Source: an uncultured Peptococcaceae bacterium (lineage in GTDB: Bacteria; Bacillota; Limnochordia; Darwinibacteriales; Darwinibacteriaceae). Taken from it: a stretch of DNA of 31,292 nt. Positions 1 through 7,502 of this stretch are shown here, in pieces; the stretch's first letter is position 1; each line of letters begins with the position of its first letter. Under the pieces are notes generated by a model, which was given only the letters and a program-made list of their open reading frames with translations, was not told where the DNA came from and ran no database searches. The translations under genes were made by a program, and so were the position numbers. The stretch covers positions 1-31,292 of the forward strand of contig CALKAR010000005.1 of NCBI GenBank assembly GCA_937988745.1, read 5' to 3'.

Positions 1-76
1 ATGCCTGACAGATTTTGCCGTAAATGGTCTAAAGTCTGCTAGTTCAGGGAAGGCTATGGTCCAGGGAGGGACTTCT

Positions 77-340
77 ATGTTAGTGCTGACTAGGAAGATC
101 GACCAAGGAATAATGATTGGTGACAATGTACGAGTGATTGTCGTGGATGTGCGCGGCGATCAAGTGAAGTTAGGCATCGAGGCACCCCGCGATGTTGTTG
201 TTCACCGCGAAGAGATCTACCGTGAAATACAGGCCGAGAATGCTCGTGCAGCTCTTAAGGCAGCGGTCGACTTACGCAAGGTTCAGGAGGCGTTAGCTGT
301 TCATAGAGCTCCGCAGAAATCTGAAAAATCCTCTGAATAG
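77..340 (+). CDS. csrA: Carbon storage regulator / translational regulator CsrA
   Basis: Small RNA-binding protein that blocks translation of target mRNAs by binding GGA motifs near ribosome binding sites. In Firmicutes it represses flagellin (hag) translation and is antagonised by FliW. The N-terminus MLVLTRK and the following beta-strand segment (GDNVRVIVVDVRGDQVKLGIEAP, given here as the region at residues 16-38) are typical of the family, as is the VHREEIYREIQ helix. I chose ATG 77 because the family begins at MLVLTRK and GGGAGG at 64-69 is correctly spaced; the frame is open further upstream, but those residues are not CsrA-like. At 87 residues it is longer than the usual 60-75, with a charged C-terminal tail. 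It sits just before the late flagellar operon, as in Bacillus. The 76 bases before it could not be assigned, so FliW is not seen. Confidence 0.95.
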   Translation: MLVLTRKIDQGIMIGDNVRVIVVDVRGDQVKLGIEAPRDVVVHREEIYREIQAENARAALKAAVDLRKVQEALAVHRAPQKSEKSSE

Positions 341-361
341 CGCGCAACCTCAGCTGCTTTC

Positions 362-388
362 TAAAGTTTCTTTTAAATATAACGATAG
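362..388 (+). promoter_or_regulatory. Sigma-28 (SigD/FliA)-type promoter for the flagellar operon
   Basis: TAAAGTTT at 362-369 is identical to the classical sigma-28 -35 element. It is followed by exactly 11 bases and AACGATAG at 381-388, which keeps the CGATA core of the -10 element (GCCGATAA). It lies about 40 bases before flaG. The B. subtilis flaG-fliD-fliS-fliT operon is SigD-dependent, which fits. The match is seen; activity is inferred. Confidence 0.7.
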
Positions 389-426
389 ATATATTAGGCA
401 CGATTTTTCCATATCGGGGTGAAATT

Positions 427-810
427 ATGACTTTGCGTGTGGACTTTTCCGTGACTAATCATGCTCTTGCGTCCCAGAGTACAGTTGAAAGCCATTCTAA
501 GGTTCAGGTTTCGGGAGTTAATCAGACAGCGAGTCAAACCATTAAGGAACAGAAATATCAGGAGCAGAAGCCTCACGAGCAGGTATCTTTAGAGGACCTG
601 GCTACCGCTGCTGAGCACTTGGGTCAAGCTCTCGAAGTGATAAACCGCGGGTTGGAGTTTTCTATTCACGAAGACACCAACCGCATCATTGTGCGGGTAA
701 TAAACAGAGAGACCCAGGAAGTGCTGAAAGAGATTCCACCTGAGCAGTTGCTCGATATGATTGCTCGCATATGGGATGTAATGGGCTTAATAGTTGATGA
801 AAAGGCTTAG
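427..810 (+). CDS. flaG: FlaG family flagellar protein
   Basis: FlaG-family protein (YvyC of B. subtilis), associated with late filament assembly; its exact role is unclear. The N-terminal 60 residues are low-complexity and rich in Ser, Gln and Glu. The conserved FlaG domain occupies about residues 65-127, with the motif LEFSIHEDTNRIIVRVINRE followed by KEIPPEQLLDMIARI, which is diagnostic. GGGGTG at 416-421 precedes the ATG. It is the first gene of a flagellar transcription unit and is followed after 11 bases by fliS. In Bacillus the filament-cap gene fliD lies between flaG and fliS; here it is missing from that position. Transcription is probably driven by the sigma-28-type promoter at 362-388. 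Confidence 0.93.
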   Translation: MTLRVDFSVTNHALASQSTVESHSKVQVSGVNQTASQTIKEQKYQEQKPHEQVSLEDLATAAEHLGQALEVINRGLEFSIHEDTNRIIVRVINRETQEVLKEIPPEQLLDMIARIWDVMGLIVDEKA

Positions 811-821
811 GGGGTTAGGGT

Positions 822-1202
822 GTGAGCGTAAACGCATACCAAATGTACAAGAAAACGCAGGTGGCTACAGCGTCTCAAGGCGATCTGCTTTTGATGCTGT
901 TTGACGGCGCCATTCGCTTTGCGAATCAAGGACGTCAGTGCATCGTTGAACAGGATATGGAGCAAGCCAATGTCAAGCTTCTGCGTGCTCAGGATATTTT
1001 AACAGAACTTATGATTTCTTTAGACCTAGATCAAGGCGAGATTGCTGAAAATCTCTACCAGCTGTATAACTTCATTTATGAGCTTTTGGTTGAAGCCAAC
1101 ATTAAGAAGGATGTGGACCTAATTGACCAAGCCGTGCGGTTCTTGACAGAACTGCGAGACACTTGGCGTCAGGTGGTGGCTCAGGTCGATGGGCGGCGTT
1201 AG
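822..1202 (+). CDS. fliS: Flagellar export chaperone FliS
   Basis: Cytosolic chaperone that binds the C-terminal helix of flagellin, prevents premature polymerisation and delivers it to the type III export gate. The 126-residue all-helical protein has the family N-terminus NAYQMYKKTQVATASQGDL and the LLMLFDGAIRFANQG helix, with typical length (about 125-135). Translation starts at GTG 822, 11 bases after flaG, with a G-rich stretch (GGGGGTTAGGG) upstream. Its 3' end overlaps the next reading frame by 14 bases, which suggests translational coupling. The identification is firm. Confidence 0.96.
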   Translation: MSVNAYQMYKKTQVATASQGDLLLMLFDGAIRFANQGRQCIVEQDMEQANVKLLRAQDILTELMISLDLDQGEIAENLYQLYNFIYELLVEANIKKDVDLIDQAVRFLTELRDTWRQVVAQVDGRR

Positions 1203-1692
1203 TGTAAGTATTGCAGCCCTGCAGGAAGCGTATCAGGAGCAAGTTGATATTTATAAGACCATCCTTCAGATGGCTGAACGGGAGAAAAATCTGCTGGAAG
1301 CGGGTCAGCTGAATGATCTAATAACTTCCTTACAGCAGAAGCAGGATTTGATCAGCAGACTCGACCAGATGGATGTTGAGAGTCATCAAGCTGTTATCGT
1401 GAAATACTACCGCACCACTAGTTTTTCTCTGCCTAGGATGATCAAGGCTGCCAGCCTACGAGAGCGTTTTGAGCTGGAAAAACTGCAGAGGGTGTTAGCA
1501 GAGCTCGTCCATGTTTTAGAGCGGCTCGAGGCCCTAGAGAAAGAAAATGAAATGCTTCTCCAGGGGTATAAGAATTACTTAAGTGGGGTAACCTCCAAGC
1601 AGAGTCAGTTGAAACAAGCAGCCAAGGCGTACCAGAAATCTAAACAGATGGCTGACTTACCAGAAGACAGAAGAACGCAAAACAAATCTTGA
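1189..1692 (+). CDS. FlgN/FliT-like flagellar chaperone
   Basis: A 167-residue, almost wholly helical coiled-coil protein. Its first helices (about residues 8-60: a hydrophobic heptad pattern, then a Lys/Glu-rich stretch and a second heptad helix) resemble the FlgN/FliT fold, in which a helical hairpin binds hook-associated proteins or the filament cap for export. In B. subtilis fliT directly follows fliS, so the position supports a chaperone role. The start ATG at 1189 overlaps the end of fliS by 14 bases. The cargo cannot be told from sequence: FlgK/FlgL if FlgN-like, FliD if FliT-like. The -35 box of the cspA promoter overlaps its stop codon, so the flagellar unit probably ends here, although I found no terminator. 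Confidence 0.65.
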   Translation: MGGVSVSIAALQEAYQEQVDIYKTILQMAEREKNLLEAGQLNDLITSLQQKQDLISRLDQMDVESHQAVIVKYYRTTSFSLPRMIKAASLRERFELEKLQRVLAELVHVLERLEALEKENEMLLQGYKNYLSGVTSKQSQLKQAAKAYQKSKQMADLPEDRRTQNKS

Positions 1693-1717
1693 CACGGTGT
1701 TTGGTTTATGTTACATT
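1689..1717 (+). promoter_or_regulatory. Sigma-A promoter for cspA
   Basis: TTGACA (1689-1694, full consensus) is followed by 17 bases and TACATT (1712-1717). The transcript would start near 1724 and carry a leader of about 50 bases before the cold-shock gene. The -35 box overlaps the stop codon of the preceding gene. Confidence 0.75.
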
Positions 1718-1775
1718 ATGACTAACACCGGAAGTTTGGTCGGCCGGGATTCGATTTTAGGAGGAATGTTTACCA

Positions 1776-1976
1776 ATGCTAGGCAGAGTAAAATGGTTTA
1801 ACGCTGAAAAGGGTTATGGATTCATCGAGCGGGAAGACGGCAGTGGAGATGTGTTCGTACACTTTTCAGCGATTAAGGAAGACGGCTTCAAAACCCTCCA
1901 AGAAGGACAAACGGTCCAGTTCGACATCGTCGAAGGAGAAAGAGGCCCCCAAGCTTCCAATGTAGTTAAGCTGTAA
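1776..1976 (+). CDS. cspA: Cold-shock protein (CspA family)
   Basis: A 66-residue single OB-fold nucleic-acid chaperone that binds single-stranded RNA/DNA and melts secondary structure. It has the RNP1 motif KGYGFI (residues 13-18) and RNP2 motif VFVHFS (residues 27-32), and the family N-terminus GRVKWFNAEKG. The length is exactly that of the family. TAGGAGG at 1758-1764 gives a strong ribosome binding site. It is a single-gene unit with its own promoter (1689-1717) and terminator (1988-2018). The general csp symbol is certain; orthology to a particular paralogue is not. Confidence 0.97.
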   Translation: MLGRVKWFNAEKGYGFIEREDGSGDVFVHFSAIKEDGFKTLQEGQTVQFDIVEGERGPQASNVVKL

Positions 1977-1987
1977 GTGAGAATGAG

Positions 1988-2018
1988 AAGGGCGAGGTCA
2001 AAACCTCTGCCCTTTTTT
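1988..2018 (+). terminator. Intrinsic terminator after cspA
   Basis: AAGGGC-GAGGT pairs with ACCTCTGCCCT across a loop of a few A residues, with one bulged base, and is followed by a run of six T at 2013-2018. It starts 11 bases after the cspA stop codon. Confidence 0.85.
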
Positions 2019-2030
2019 GGTTTCTAATGA

Positions 2031-2059
2031 GCAGGATTCCCATTAAGATTAGGGAATAT
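2031..2059 (+). promoter_or_regulatory. Sigma-H-like promoter for hpf
   Basis: GCAGGATTC at 2031-2039 fits the sigma-H -35 consensus RnAGGAwWW at all but the last position. After 11 bases AGGGAATAT at 2051-2059 fits the -10 consensus RnnGAATww completely. The B. subtilis orthologue of the downstream gene (yvyD/hpf) is known to be under sigma-H as well as sigma-B. The match is seen; the sigma factor is inferred. Confidence 0.55.
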
Positions 2060-2105
2060 TGCTAGTATAGCAGCTCAACATTTTTTGACTAGAGGGGTGA
2101 ATGGC

Positions 2106-2651
2106 ATGGCTGCAATTCGGATTGTCGTAAAAGGTAAGAACCTTGAAGTGACGGACGCACTCAGATCTTATGCCGAAAAGAAAGTTGCCAAACTGGAGAA
2201 GTACATCGGTAGCCATCGCGAAGCCTCTGCTGAGGTGATGCTCAGAATTGAAAGAGGTATTCACATTGCAGAGGTAACGTTGAGCGTTGCTGGCCTCATC
2301 CTGAGGGGCGAAGGCAAGACATCTGACATGTATACTTCGATTGACAGCTGTGTCGAACGCATTGAACGCCAGTTTAACAAGTATAAAACGCGTATTCAGC
2401 GGCGCCTGCAGGGACCCAAAATTGCTGAACTGCCGGTATCTGGGGCTGTGGACGAGCAGCCGTTGAGCGAACCTCGGATCGTTCGTACAAAACGCTTCCC
2501 GATTAAGCCAATGGATGTTGAAGAAGCTATTATGCAGATGGAGCTCCTCGGACATGACTTCTATGTATTCATCAATTCTGCCAGTGAAGAAACCAATGTT
2601 GTTTATAAACGCCGGGATGGAAACTACGGTGTGATAGAGCCTGAGTATTGA
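2106..2651 (+). CDS. hpf: Long-form ribosome hibernation promoting factor HPF
   Basis: Binds the 30S decoding region of idle ribosomes and, through its C-terminal domain, dimerises them into 100S particles in stationary phase. Residues 1-100 are the S30AE/RaiA domain (IRIVVKGKNLEVTDALRSYA onward). After a linker, residues about 125-181 are the long-HPF dimerisation domain (the KRFPIKPMDVEEAIMQMELL segment, then FYVFINSASEETNVVYKR). The total of 181 residues matches long HPF, not the short gammaproteobacterial form. I chose ATG 2106 because GGGGTG at 2094-2099 is well placed and the family begins here; a TTG at 2085 adds residues foreign to the family. The stop codon overlaps the start of the next gene by one base (TGATG). 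Confidence 0.95.
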   Translation: MAAIRIVVKGKNLEVTDALRSYAEKKVAKLEKYIGSHREASAEVMLRIERGIHIAEVTLSVAGLILRGEGKTSDMYTSIDSCVERIERQFNKYKTRIQRRLQGPKIAELPVSGAVDEQPLSEPRIVRTKRFPIKPMDVEEAIMQMELLGHDFYVFINSASEETNVVYKRRDGNYGVIEPEY

Positions 2652-3775
2652 TGGTCCACAGCGTAAGTTTAGTCATCTTTGAGGGTGGTACTGCTGGTGG
2701 ACAGCTGGAACAGGATATGCGCCACGCCCGGCAGGGCATTGTCTTGGACCAGCTGGTGAAAGCTCAACACGCAGGATTTACCCGCATCATTCTCTGTACA
2801 CCCTATGACAGCTTGGCTCAGGCTGCGGTGAAGATGGATGTGCCGGTGGAAGTGGTATCAACCGATGTGAATGAATCATTCCACTTCGGCCGTCTGCTTA
2901 GAGATGTAGTTCGGGAAGAGCGGTTAGAACGTGTGCTGTATATGGGGGGAGCGGCAGCTCCCCTTCTTTCTTCCAATGAGCTCCTCTTTTTGGCTGAATT
3001 GCTGGAACAAAATGAAAATGTGGTGATTGCTAACAACTACTATTCGGCCGATCTTGTAGGATTTAATCCAGGGACCGCGCTGGAGACGATTAGTCTGCCA
3101 GACATTGACAACGTACTGGCTCTCGCTCTAGTCCACGAGGCCAACCTGCGCTTGATTCCACTGCAGCGTTCCCTAGGCCTAAGTTTTGACGTTGATACGC
3201 CCAGCGATCTGCTCATTTTAGCGGTTCATCCAGACGCTGGCCCTTATACAAAGAAGGCGCTGGCCGACTTAAACCTTGATTATACTCGCCATGATGCCAT
3301 TAAGGCACTCTTATGTGATCCCAATGGTGAGCTGGTCCTCTTTGGCCGTATCGGCGCTCAACTTTTTGATTACCTTGATAATCATACGCGCTGCCGGATA
3401 CGGCTGTTCTCCGAGGAGCGGGGCATGAAGGCCCTAGGCCGGGACCGCCGAGGTGAGGTCGTTTCTCTGGTAGGCCGCCTAATAGAATCCCTGGGCTATG
3501 TCGAATTCTTCGAGTTCTTATCCCAGTTCTGTCGTGGTGCGGTCTTGGATACACGAGTGCTGTTCGAACACTTTAAATGGAAGTTGTCTCAGGCAGATCG
3601 CTTTGCCTCTGATGTGGGTGCTCTCGAACTTATCTCTCATCCTGAGCTGCGCGAATTTACAGCCGCTGCTTTCAGCGCACCGATTCCAGTCCTGCTCGGC
3701 GGTCATTCCCTAGTAACAGGCGGTATGTGGGCCCTGATCGACGCTGGTAATCGGGAGCAGACTTACCGCGGTTAG
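2651..3775 (+). CDS. Putative nucleotidyltransferase-like protein of unknown function
   Basis: A 374-residue soluble protein that I cannot assign to a named family. The N-terminal half (about 1-190) has the layout of a GT-A/MobA-CofC-like nucleotidyltransferase: strand-loop VIFEGGTAGGQ (8-18), a long helix, TRIILCTPYD (44-53), the hydrophobic strand-loop VLYMGGAAAPLLSS (95-108) where such enzymes hold a sugar- or nucleotide-binding loop, and LSFDVDTPSDL (177-187), the 'F/D-x-DTPxDL' signature of CofC/FbiD-type guanylyltransferases. The C-terminal half (about 200-374) is mixed alpha/beta with a Gly-rich GGHSLVTGG segment (about 352-360). It starts at ATG 2651, overlapping the hpf stop, so the two are translationally coupled. 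The fold call is inference from motifs; substrate unknown. Confidence 0.5.
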   Translation: MVHSVSLVIFEGGTAGGQLEQDMRHARQGIVLDQLVKAQHAGFTRIILCTPYDSLAQAAVKMDVPVEVVSTDVNESFHFGRLLRDVVREERLERVLYMGGAAAPLLSSNELLFLAELLEQNENVVIANNYYSADLVGFNPGTALETISLPDIDNVLALALVHEANLRLIPLQRSLGLSFDVDTPSDLLILAVHPDAGPYTKKALADLNLDYTRHDAIKALLCDPNGELVLFGRIGAQLFDYLDNHTRCRIRLFSEERGMKALGRDRRGEVVSLVGRLIESLGYVEFFEFLSQFCRGAVLDTRVLFEHFKWKLSQADRFASDVGALELISHPELREFTAAAFSAPIPVLLGGHSLVTGGMWALIDAGNREQTYRG

Positions 3776-3776
3776 T

Positions 3777-3805
3777 TTGCAAATGATTAGGGCGCGTAGT
3801 ACAAT
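3777..3805 (+). promoter_or_regulatory. Sigma-A promoter for secA
   Basis: TTGCAA (3777-3782), 17-base spacer, TACAAT (3800-3805). It begins right after the stop codon of the preceding gene and gives a leader of about 35 bases. Confidence 0.65.
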
Positions 3806-3844
3806 AATAACATTGAGAGAAGCTTCCCAAATGGAGGAATGATA

Positions 3845-6355
3845 GTGCTCCAATTCTTAAAAAGCAAATTTGATCGAAATGCCCGGGAGCTGAAGCGCCT
3901 CGGAGAAATCGTGAAGCACATTAATAGTTTGGAACCAGATTGTCAGCGTTTGAGTGATGCTGAGCTGCGGAGAAAAACCGATGAGTTTCGCCAGCGGCTC
4001 CAAGATGGCCAAACTCTAGATGATCTATTGCCAGAGGCCTTTGCGGTTGTTCGTGAAGCCAGTCGCAGGACTCTAAATATGAGGCACTTTGATGTTCAGC
4101 TCATGGGTGGAATTGTCCTCCATGAAGGCCGAATTGCAGAGATGAAAACTGGTGAGGGTAAGACTCTTGTTGCCACCTTACCGGCTTACCTAAATGCGCT
4201 TACTGGCCAGGGAGTACATGTGATCACAGTTAATGACTACCTAGCCAGACGTGATGCGGAGTGGATGGGTAAGGTATACGAATTTCTCGGCCTGAGTGTG
4301 GGGGTTATCGTCCACGGGCTCTCCTTTGAAGAGAGGCGTGCGGCGTATCATTCAGATATTACCTACGGAACTAACAATGAGTTTGGTTTTGACTACCTGC
4401 GGGACAATATGGTAGTCGATGTAAGCCAGCTTGTTCAGCGTGAACTGAATTACGCCATTGTGGACGAAGTCGACTCCATTTTGATTGACGAAGCCAGAAC
4501 GCCGCTCATTATTTCAGGTGCAGCGGAGGATAGCGCGCGCCATTATGTGCGTTTTGCTCAGATTGCTCCGCAGCTCAGAGCAGAGCGAGATTATACTGTT
4601 GATGAAAAAGCCAAAACCATCGCGATGACCGAAGAAGGACTTGCTCGAGTCGAGAAAATCCTCGGCATCGAAAACCTCTTCGATGAACAGCACTTTGAGC
4701 TTAACCACTACCTCAACCAAGCCTTGAAAGCCAAAGAGTTTTTTGTACGAGATCGGGATTATGTTGTTACCAACGGCGAAGTAGTGATTGTTGATGAATT
4801 TACGGGTCGATTGATGCCTGGACGCCGCTATTCGGAAGGTTTGCATCAAGCAATCGAAGCAAAAGAAGGTGTGGCCGTCCTGCAGGAGAGCCAGACCTTG
4901 GCCTCTATCACGTACCAAAATTACTTCCGGATGTACAATAAGTTGGCAGGTATGACGGGTACAGCCAAGACAGAAGAACAAGAATTCATCAAGATCTATA
5001 ACATGGACGTAGTGGTAATTCCCACCAATATGCCTATGATCCGCGTGGATTATCCTGATGCGGTGTACAAGACAGAAAAGGCTAAGTTCGAAGCAGTCGT
5101 GCGCGAAATTGAAGAAAGGCACAAAACAGGGCAGCCGCTCTTGGTTGGTACGATTTCCATCGAGAAATCTGAAATGCTGAGCCGCATGCTCCAAGCCAAA
5201 GGTATTCCCCATCAAGTGTTGAACGCGAAGAACCACGAAAAAGAAGCAGAGATTGTCTCTCAAGCCGGTCAGAAGGGTATGGTAACCATTGCTACCAACA
5301 TGGCAGGCCGCGGAACTGACATCGTCCTTGGTGAAGGTGTGAAGGAACTAGGCGGTCTGCATGTGATCGGTACGGAACGGCACGAGTCGCGGCGTATCGA
5401 CAATCAGCTGCGAGGCCGATCCGGACGGCAGGGTGACCCTGGCTCGTCGCGCTTCTATGTTTCTTTAGAAGACGATCTAATGCGTCTGTTTGGCTCCGAT
5501 AGAGTTATGGGGTTGATGGAGCGCCTTGGTTGGGAAGATCATGAAGCTATCGATCATCCCCAGATCAGCAAGGCGATTGAAAATGCCCAAAAGAAAGTGG
5601 AATTTCGCCACTTTGAAATTCGCCGGCAGGTCTTAGAGTATGACGATGTCTTAAATAAGCAGCGAGAAGTCATCTATGCCCAGCGGCGCAGGGTTCTGCT
5701 TAATGAGGAAATTGGTGACCATATTGAAGAGATATTCGCCACTGTTTTCCAGCGCTTAGCAGAACACTATGCTGATGAGAAGCTGAAGGCGGATGAATGG
5801 GATCTGGATGGTCTTCTCAAGGCTTATGAAGAAATCACTGGGCATTCCTCGGCTTTGACGGTACAACAGCTGCAGGGAATGACCTCCGCGGAGATTGCAG
5901 AGTCACTGCGGGAAGAAGCTTTAGCAGTGTATGCACGGAGAGAAGAGGAGTACGGCCCCGAAATTATGCGCCGCATCGAGAAGCTGGTACTTCTTCAGGT
6001 TACAGACAACCGCTGGATGGAGCATCTCCGGGAGATCGATGATCTGCGGGAAGGCATAGGTCTGAGAGCTCTTGGGCAGAAGGATCCGCTGATGGAATAC
6101 CGCTTTGAAGCATTCCAGATGTTCCAGCAGCTGGTGGCCAATATTCAAGAAGACTGTCTAAAGCTTCTCTTTAGAGTGCGATTGGTAGACCCAGCGCAGG
6201 CTCAGCCTAAAGACCGCCTGCAGGGAGCGCAGTATCAAGGAGGGGATGGAGAGGCGGCTAAGCCTCAGCCCCGTAAAGTAGAAAAGAAAGTTGGACGCAA
6301 CGATCCCTGCCCCTGCGGCAGTGGAAAGAAATATAAAAAGTGCTGTGGAAGGTAG
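3845..6355 (+). CDS. secA: Preprotein translocase ATPase SecA
   Basis: Motor ATPase that pushes unfolded preproteins through SecYEG. Residues about 100-107 hold the Walker A motif MKTGEGKT, and about 207-221 the Walker B/DEAD region DEVDSILIDEARTPL. The preprotein cross-linking domain follows, then the second helicase domain with TNMAGRGTDI and RGRSGRQGDPG, the helical scaffold, and the C-terminal zinc-binding SEC-C tail (DPCPCGSGKKYKKCC, three Cys-rich ligand clusters) that contacts SecB or ribosomes. The 836 residues match the Gram-positive family length. I prefer GTG 3845 because GGAGG at 3833-3837 lies seven bases upstream; an in-frame ATG at 3839 is too close to that site. It is followed within 10 bases by prfB, as in Bacillus. 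Confidence 0.97.
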   Translation: MLQFLKSKFDRNARELKRLGEIVKHINSLEPDCQRLSDAELRRKTDEFRQRLQDGQTLDDLLPEAFAVVREASRRTLNMRHFDVQLMGGIVLHEGRIAEMKTGEGKTLVATLPAYLNALTGQGVHVITVNDYLARRDAEWMGKVYEFLGLSVGVIVHGLSFEERRAAYHSDITYGTNNEFGFDYLRDNMVVDVSQLVQRELNYAIVDEVDSILIDEARTPLIISGAAEDSARHYVRFAQIAPQLRAERDYTVDEKAKTIAMTEEGLARVEKILGIENLFDEQHFELNHYLNQALKAKEFFVRDRDYVVTNGEVVIVDEFTGRLMPGRRYSEGLHQAIEAKEGVAVLQESQTLASITYQNYFRMYNKLAGMTGTAKTEEQEFIKIYNMDVVVIPTNMPMIRVDYPDAVYKTEKAKFEAVVREIEERHKTGQPLLVGTISIEKSEMLSRMLQAKGIPHQVLNAKNHEKEAEIVSQAGQKGMVTIATNMAGRGTDIVLGEGVKELGGLHVIGTERHESRRIDNQLRGRSGRQGDPGSSRFYVSLEDDLMRLFGSDRVMGLMERLGWEDHEAIDHPQISKAIENAQKKVEFRHFEIRRQVLEYDDVLNKQREVIYAQRRRVLLNEEIGDHIEEIFATVFQRLAEHYADEKLKADEWDLDGLLKAYEEITGHSSALTVQQLQGMTSAEIAESLREEALAVYARREEEYGPEIMRRIEKLVLLQVTDNRWMEHLREIDDLREGIGLRALGQKDPLMEYRFEAFQMFQQLVANIQEDCLKLLFRVRLVDPAQAQPKDRLQGAQYQGGDGEAAKPQPRKVEKKVGRNDPCPCGSGKKYKKCCGR

Positions 6356-6364
6356 GTTAAACCT

Positions 6365-7448
6365 ATGGAACAACGATTAGCTGCTCTTGGCAAAAGATTA
6401 GCTGAAATGAGGAACTATCTTTGACATTGATGAGAAACTAGACCAGGTCGCTCAGCTGGAAGCTAAAATGGCTGAACCTGGTTTCTGGGATGACCAGGAC
6501 GCTGCGCAAGGCGTGGTGAAAGAGATCAGCGTTCTCAAACGGGCCATCGAAGCATGGACCTCTGTATATAGTCAGTATGAAGACGCTGAAGCACTGTGTG
6601 AGCTTCTCGATGAAGAACCAGATGAGTCTCTTGAAGCTGAACTGGAAGATAACGTTGCCAATCTAGAAAAGGCTGTCGCTGCCTTGGAACTCTCTGCTCT
6701 GCTAGACGGAGAATACGATTCGCACAACGCGATTCTTTCCATCCACCCAGGAGCGGGTGGAACAGAGTCACAGGATTGGGCTTCTATGCTTCTGCGCATG
6801 TATACCCGCTGGGCTGATTCAAGGGGATATACAGTCGAAACCCTTGATTACCAGCCTGGTGATGAAGCAGGTATTAAGAGCGTAACGCTCTTAATCAGCG
6901 GTTTGAATGCTTATGGTTATCTGCGAGCCGAAAAGGGTGTACATCGCTTGGTTCGAATTTCGCCTTTTGACGCTTCTGGTAGAAGGCATACGTCGTTCTC
7001 GTCGGTGGAAGTCCTGCCTGAGATCACCGACGATGACACGATCGAAATCCGTCCCGACGACCTACGAGTTGACACGTATCGGGCTAGTGGTGCTGGAGGA
7101 CAGCATGTGAATAAAACCGATTCTGCTATCCGCATTACCCATATTCCCACGGGCATTGTGGTACAGTGTCAATCTGAACGTTCGCAGCACGCCAATAGGG
7201 AGGCTGCGATGAAGATTCTTCGTGCTCGTCTGGCAGAGCGGCAGGAGCAGGAACGCCAGGCACGCCTGATGGAGCTCAAAGGTGAACAGAGCGAGATTGC
7301 CTGGGGAAACCAGATTCGCTCGTATGTGTTCTGCCCATATACAATGGTGAAGGATCACCGTACCAATTTAGAGATTGGTAATGTTGAAGCTGTCATGGAT
7401 GGCATGATCGATCCATTCATCGAAGCATATCTGAAGATGAAGAAGTAG
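6365..7448 (+). CDS. prfB: Peptide chain release factor 2 (programmed +1 frameshift)
   Basis: Class I release factor that reads UGA and UAA and triggers peptidyl-tRNA hydrolysis. The coding sequence is join(6365..6421, 6423..7448): 19 codons, the in-frame TGA 6422-6424 after CTT, then a +1 shift to GAC in the long frame. The product is 360 residues. It has the SPF tripeptide (about residues 199-201) that recognises UGA/UAA and the catalytic GGQ (about 244-246) in SGAGGQHVNKTDSA. It lies 9 bases after secA with GGAAGG upstream, so secA-prfB are probably cotranscribed. Production is autoregulated: low RF2 favours frameshifting at its own UGA. A start at ATG 6468 would drop the N-terminal helix and is not needed. 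Confidence 0.95.
6407..6425 (+). promoter_or_regulatory. RF2 programmed +1 frameshift site
   Basis: The shift site CTT-TGA-C occupies 6419-6425 and keeps the family core TATCTTTGAC. The usual internal Shine-Dalgarno (AGGGGG placed 3 bases before CTT) is degenerate here: only GAGG at 6409-6412 remains, 6 bases before CTT. Confidence 0.9.
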
Positions 7449-7454
7449 ATGCTG

Positions 7455-7502
7455 CGGCTTTCTTCATGGATGGAGTTCGTCTGTGAAGAAAGCCCCTTTT
7501 TT
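7455..7502 (+). terminator. Strong intrinsic terminator after prfB
   Basis: GGCTTTCTTCA (7455-7465) pairs perfectly over 11 bases with TGAAGAAAGCC (7483-7493), followed by seven T (7496-7502). The ribosome binding site AGGAGG of the next gene begins at 7503, so no promoter fits between the terminator and the following gene. Confidence 0.9.

Noticed and set aside
1..76. Possible 3' end of fliW or another gene before csrA
   Set aside because: None of the three frames (stops at 6-8 and 40-42, third frame open into csrA) gives residues that I recognise as a FliW or hook-protein C-terminus.
394..576. 60-codon minus-strand frame overlapping flaG
   Set aside because: Antisense to flaG and its sigma-28 promoter; no ribosome binding site or family similarity.
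4514..5263. 249-codon open frame on the minus strand inside secA
   Set aside because: It lies wholly antisense to conserved SecA coding sequence and its translation resembles no known family; I take it as a chance frame.
6468..7448. prfB starting at ATG 6468 without frameshift
   Set aside because: The preceding ATG 6365 frame plus CTTTGAC shift site restores the normal RF2 N-terminus.
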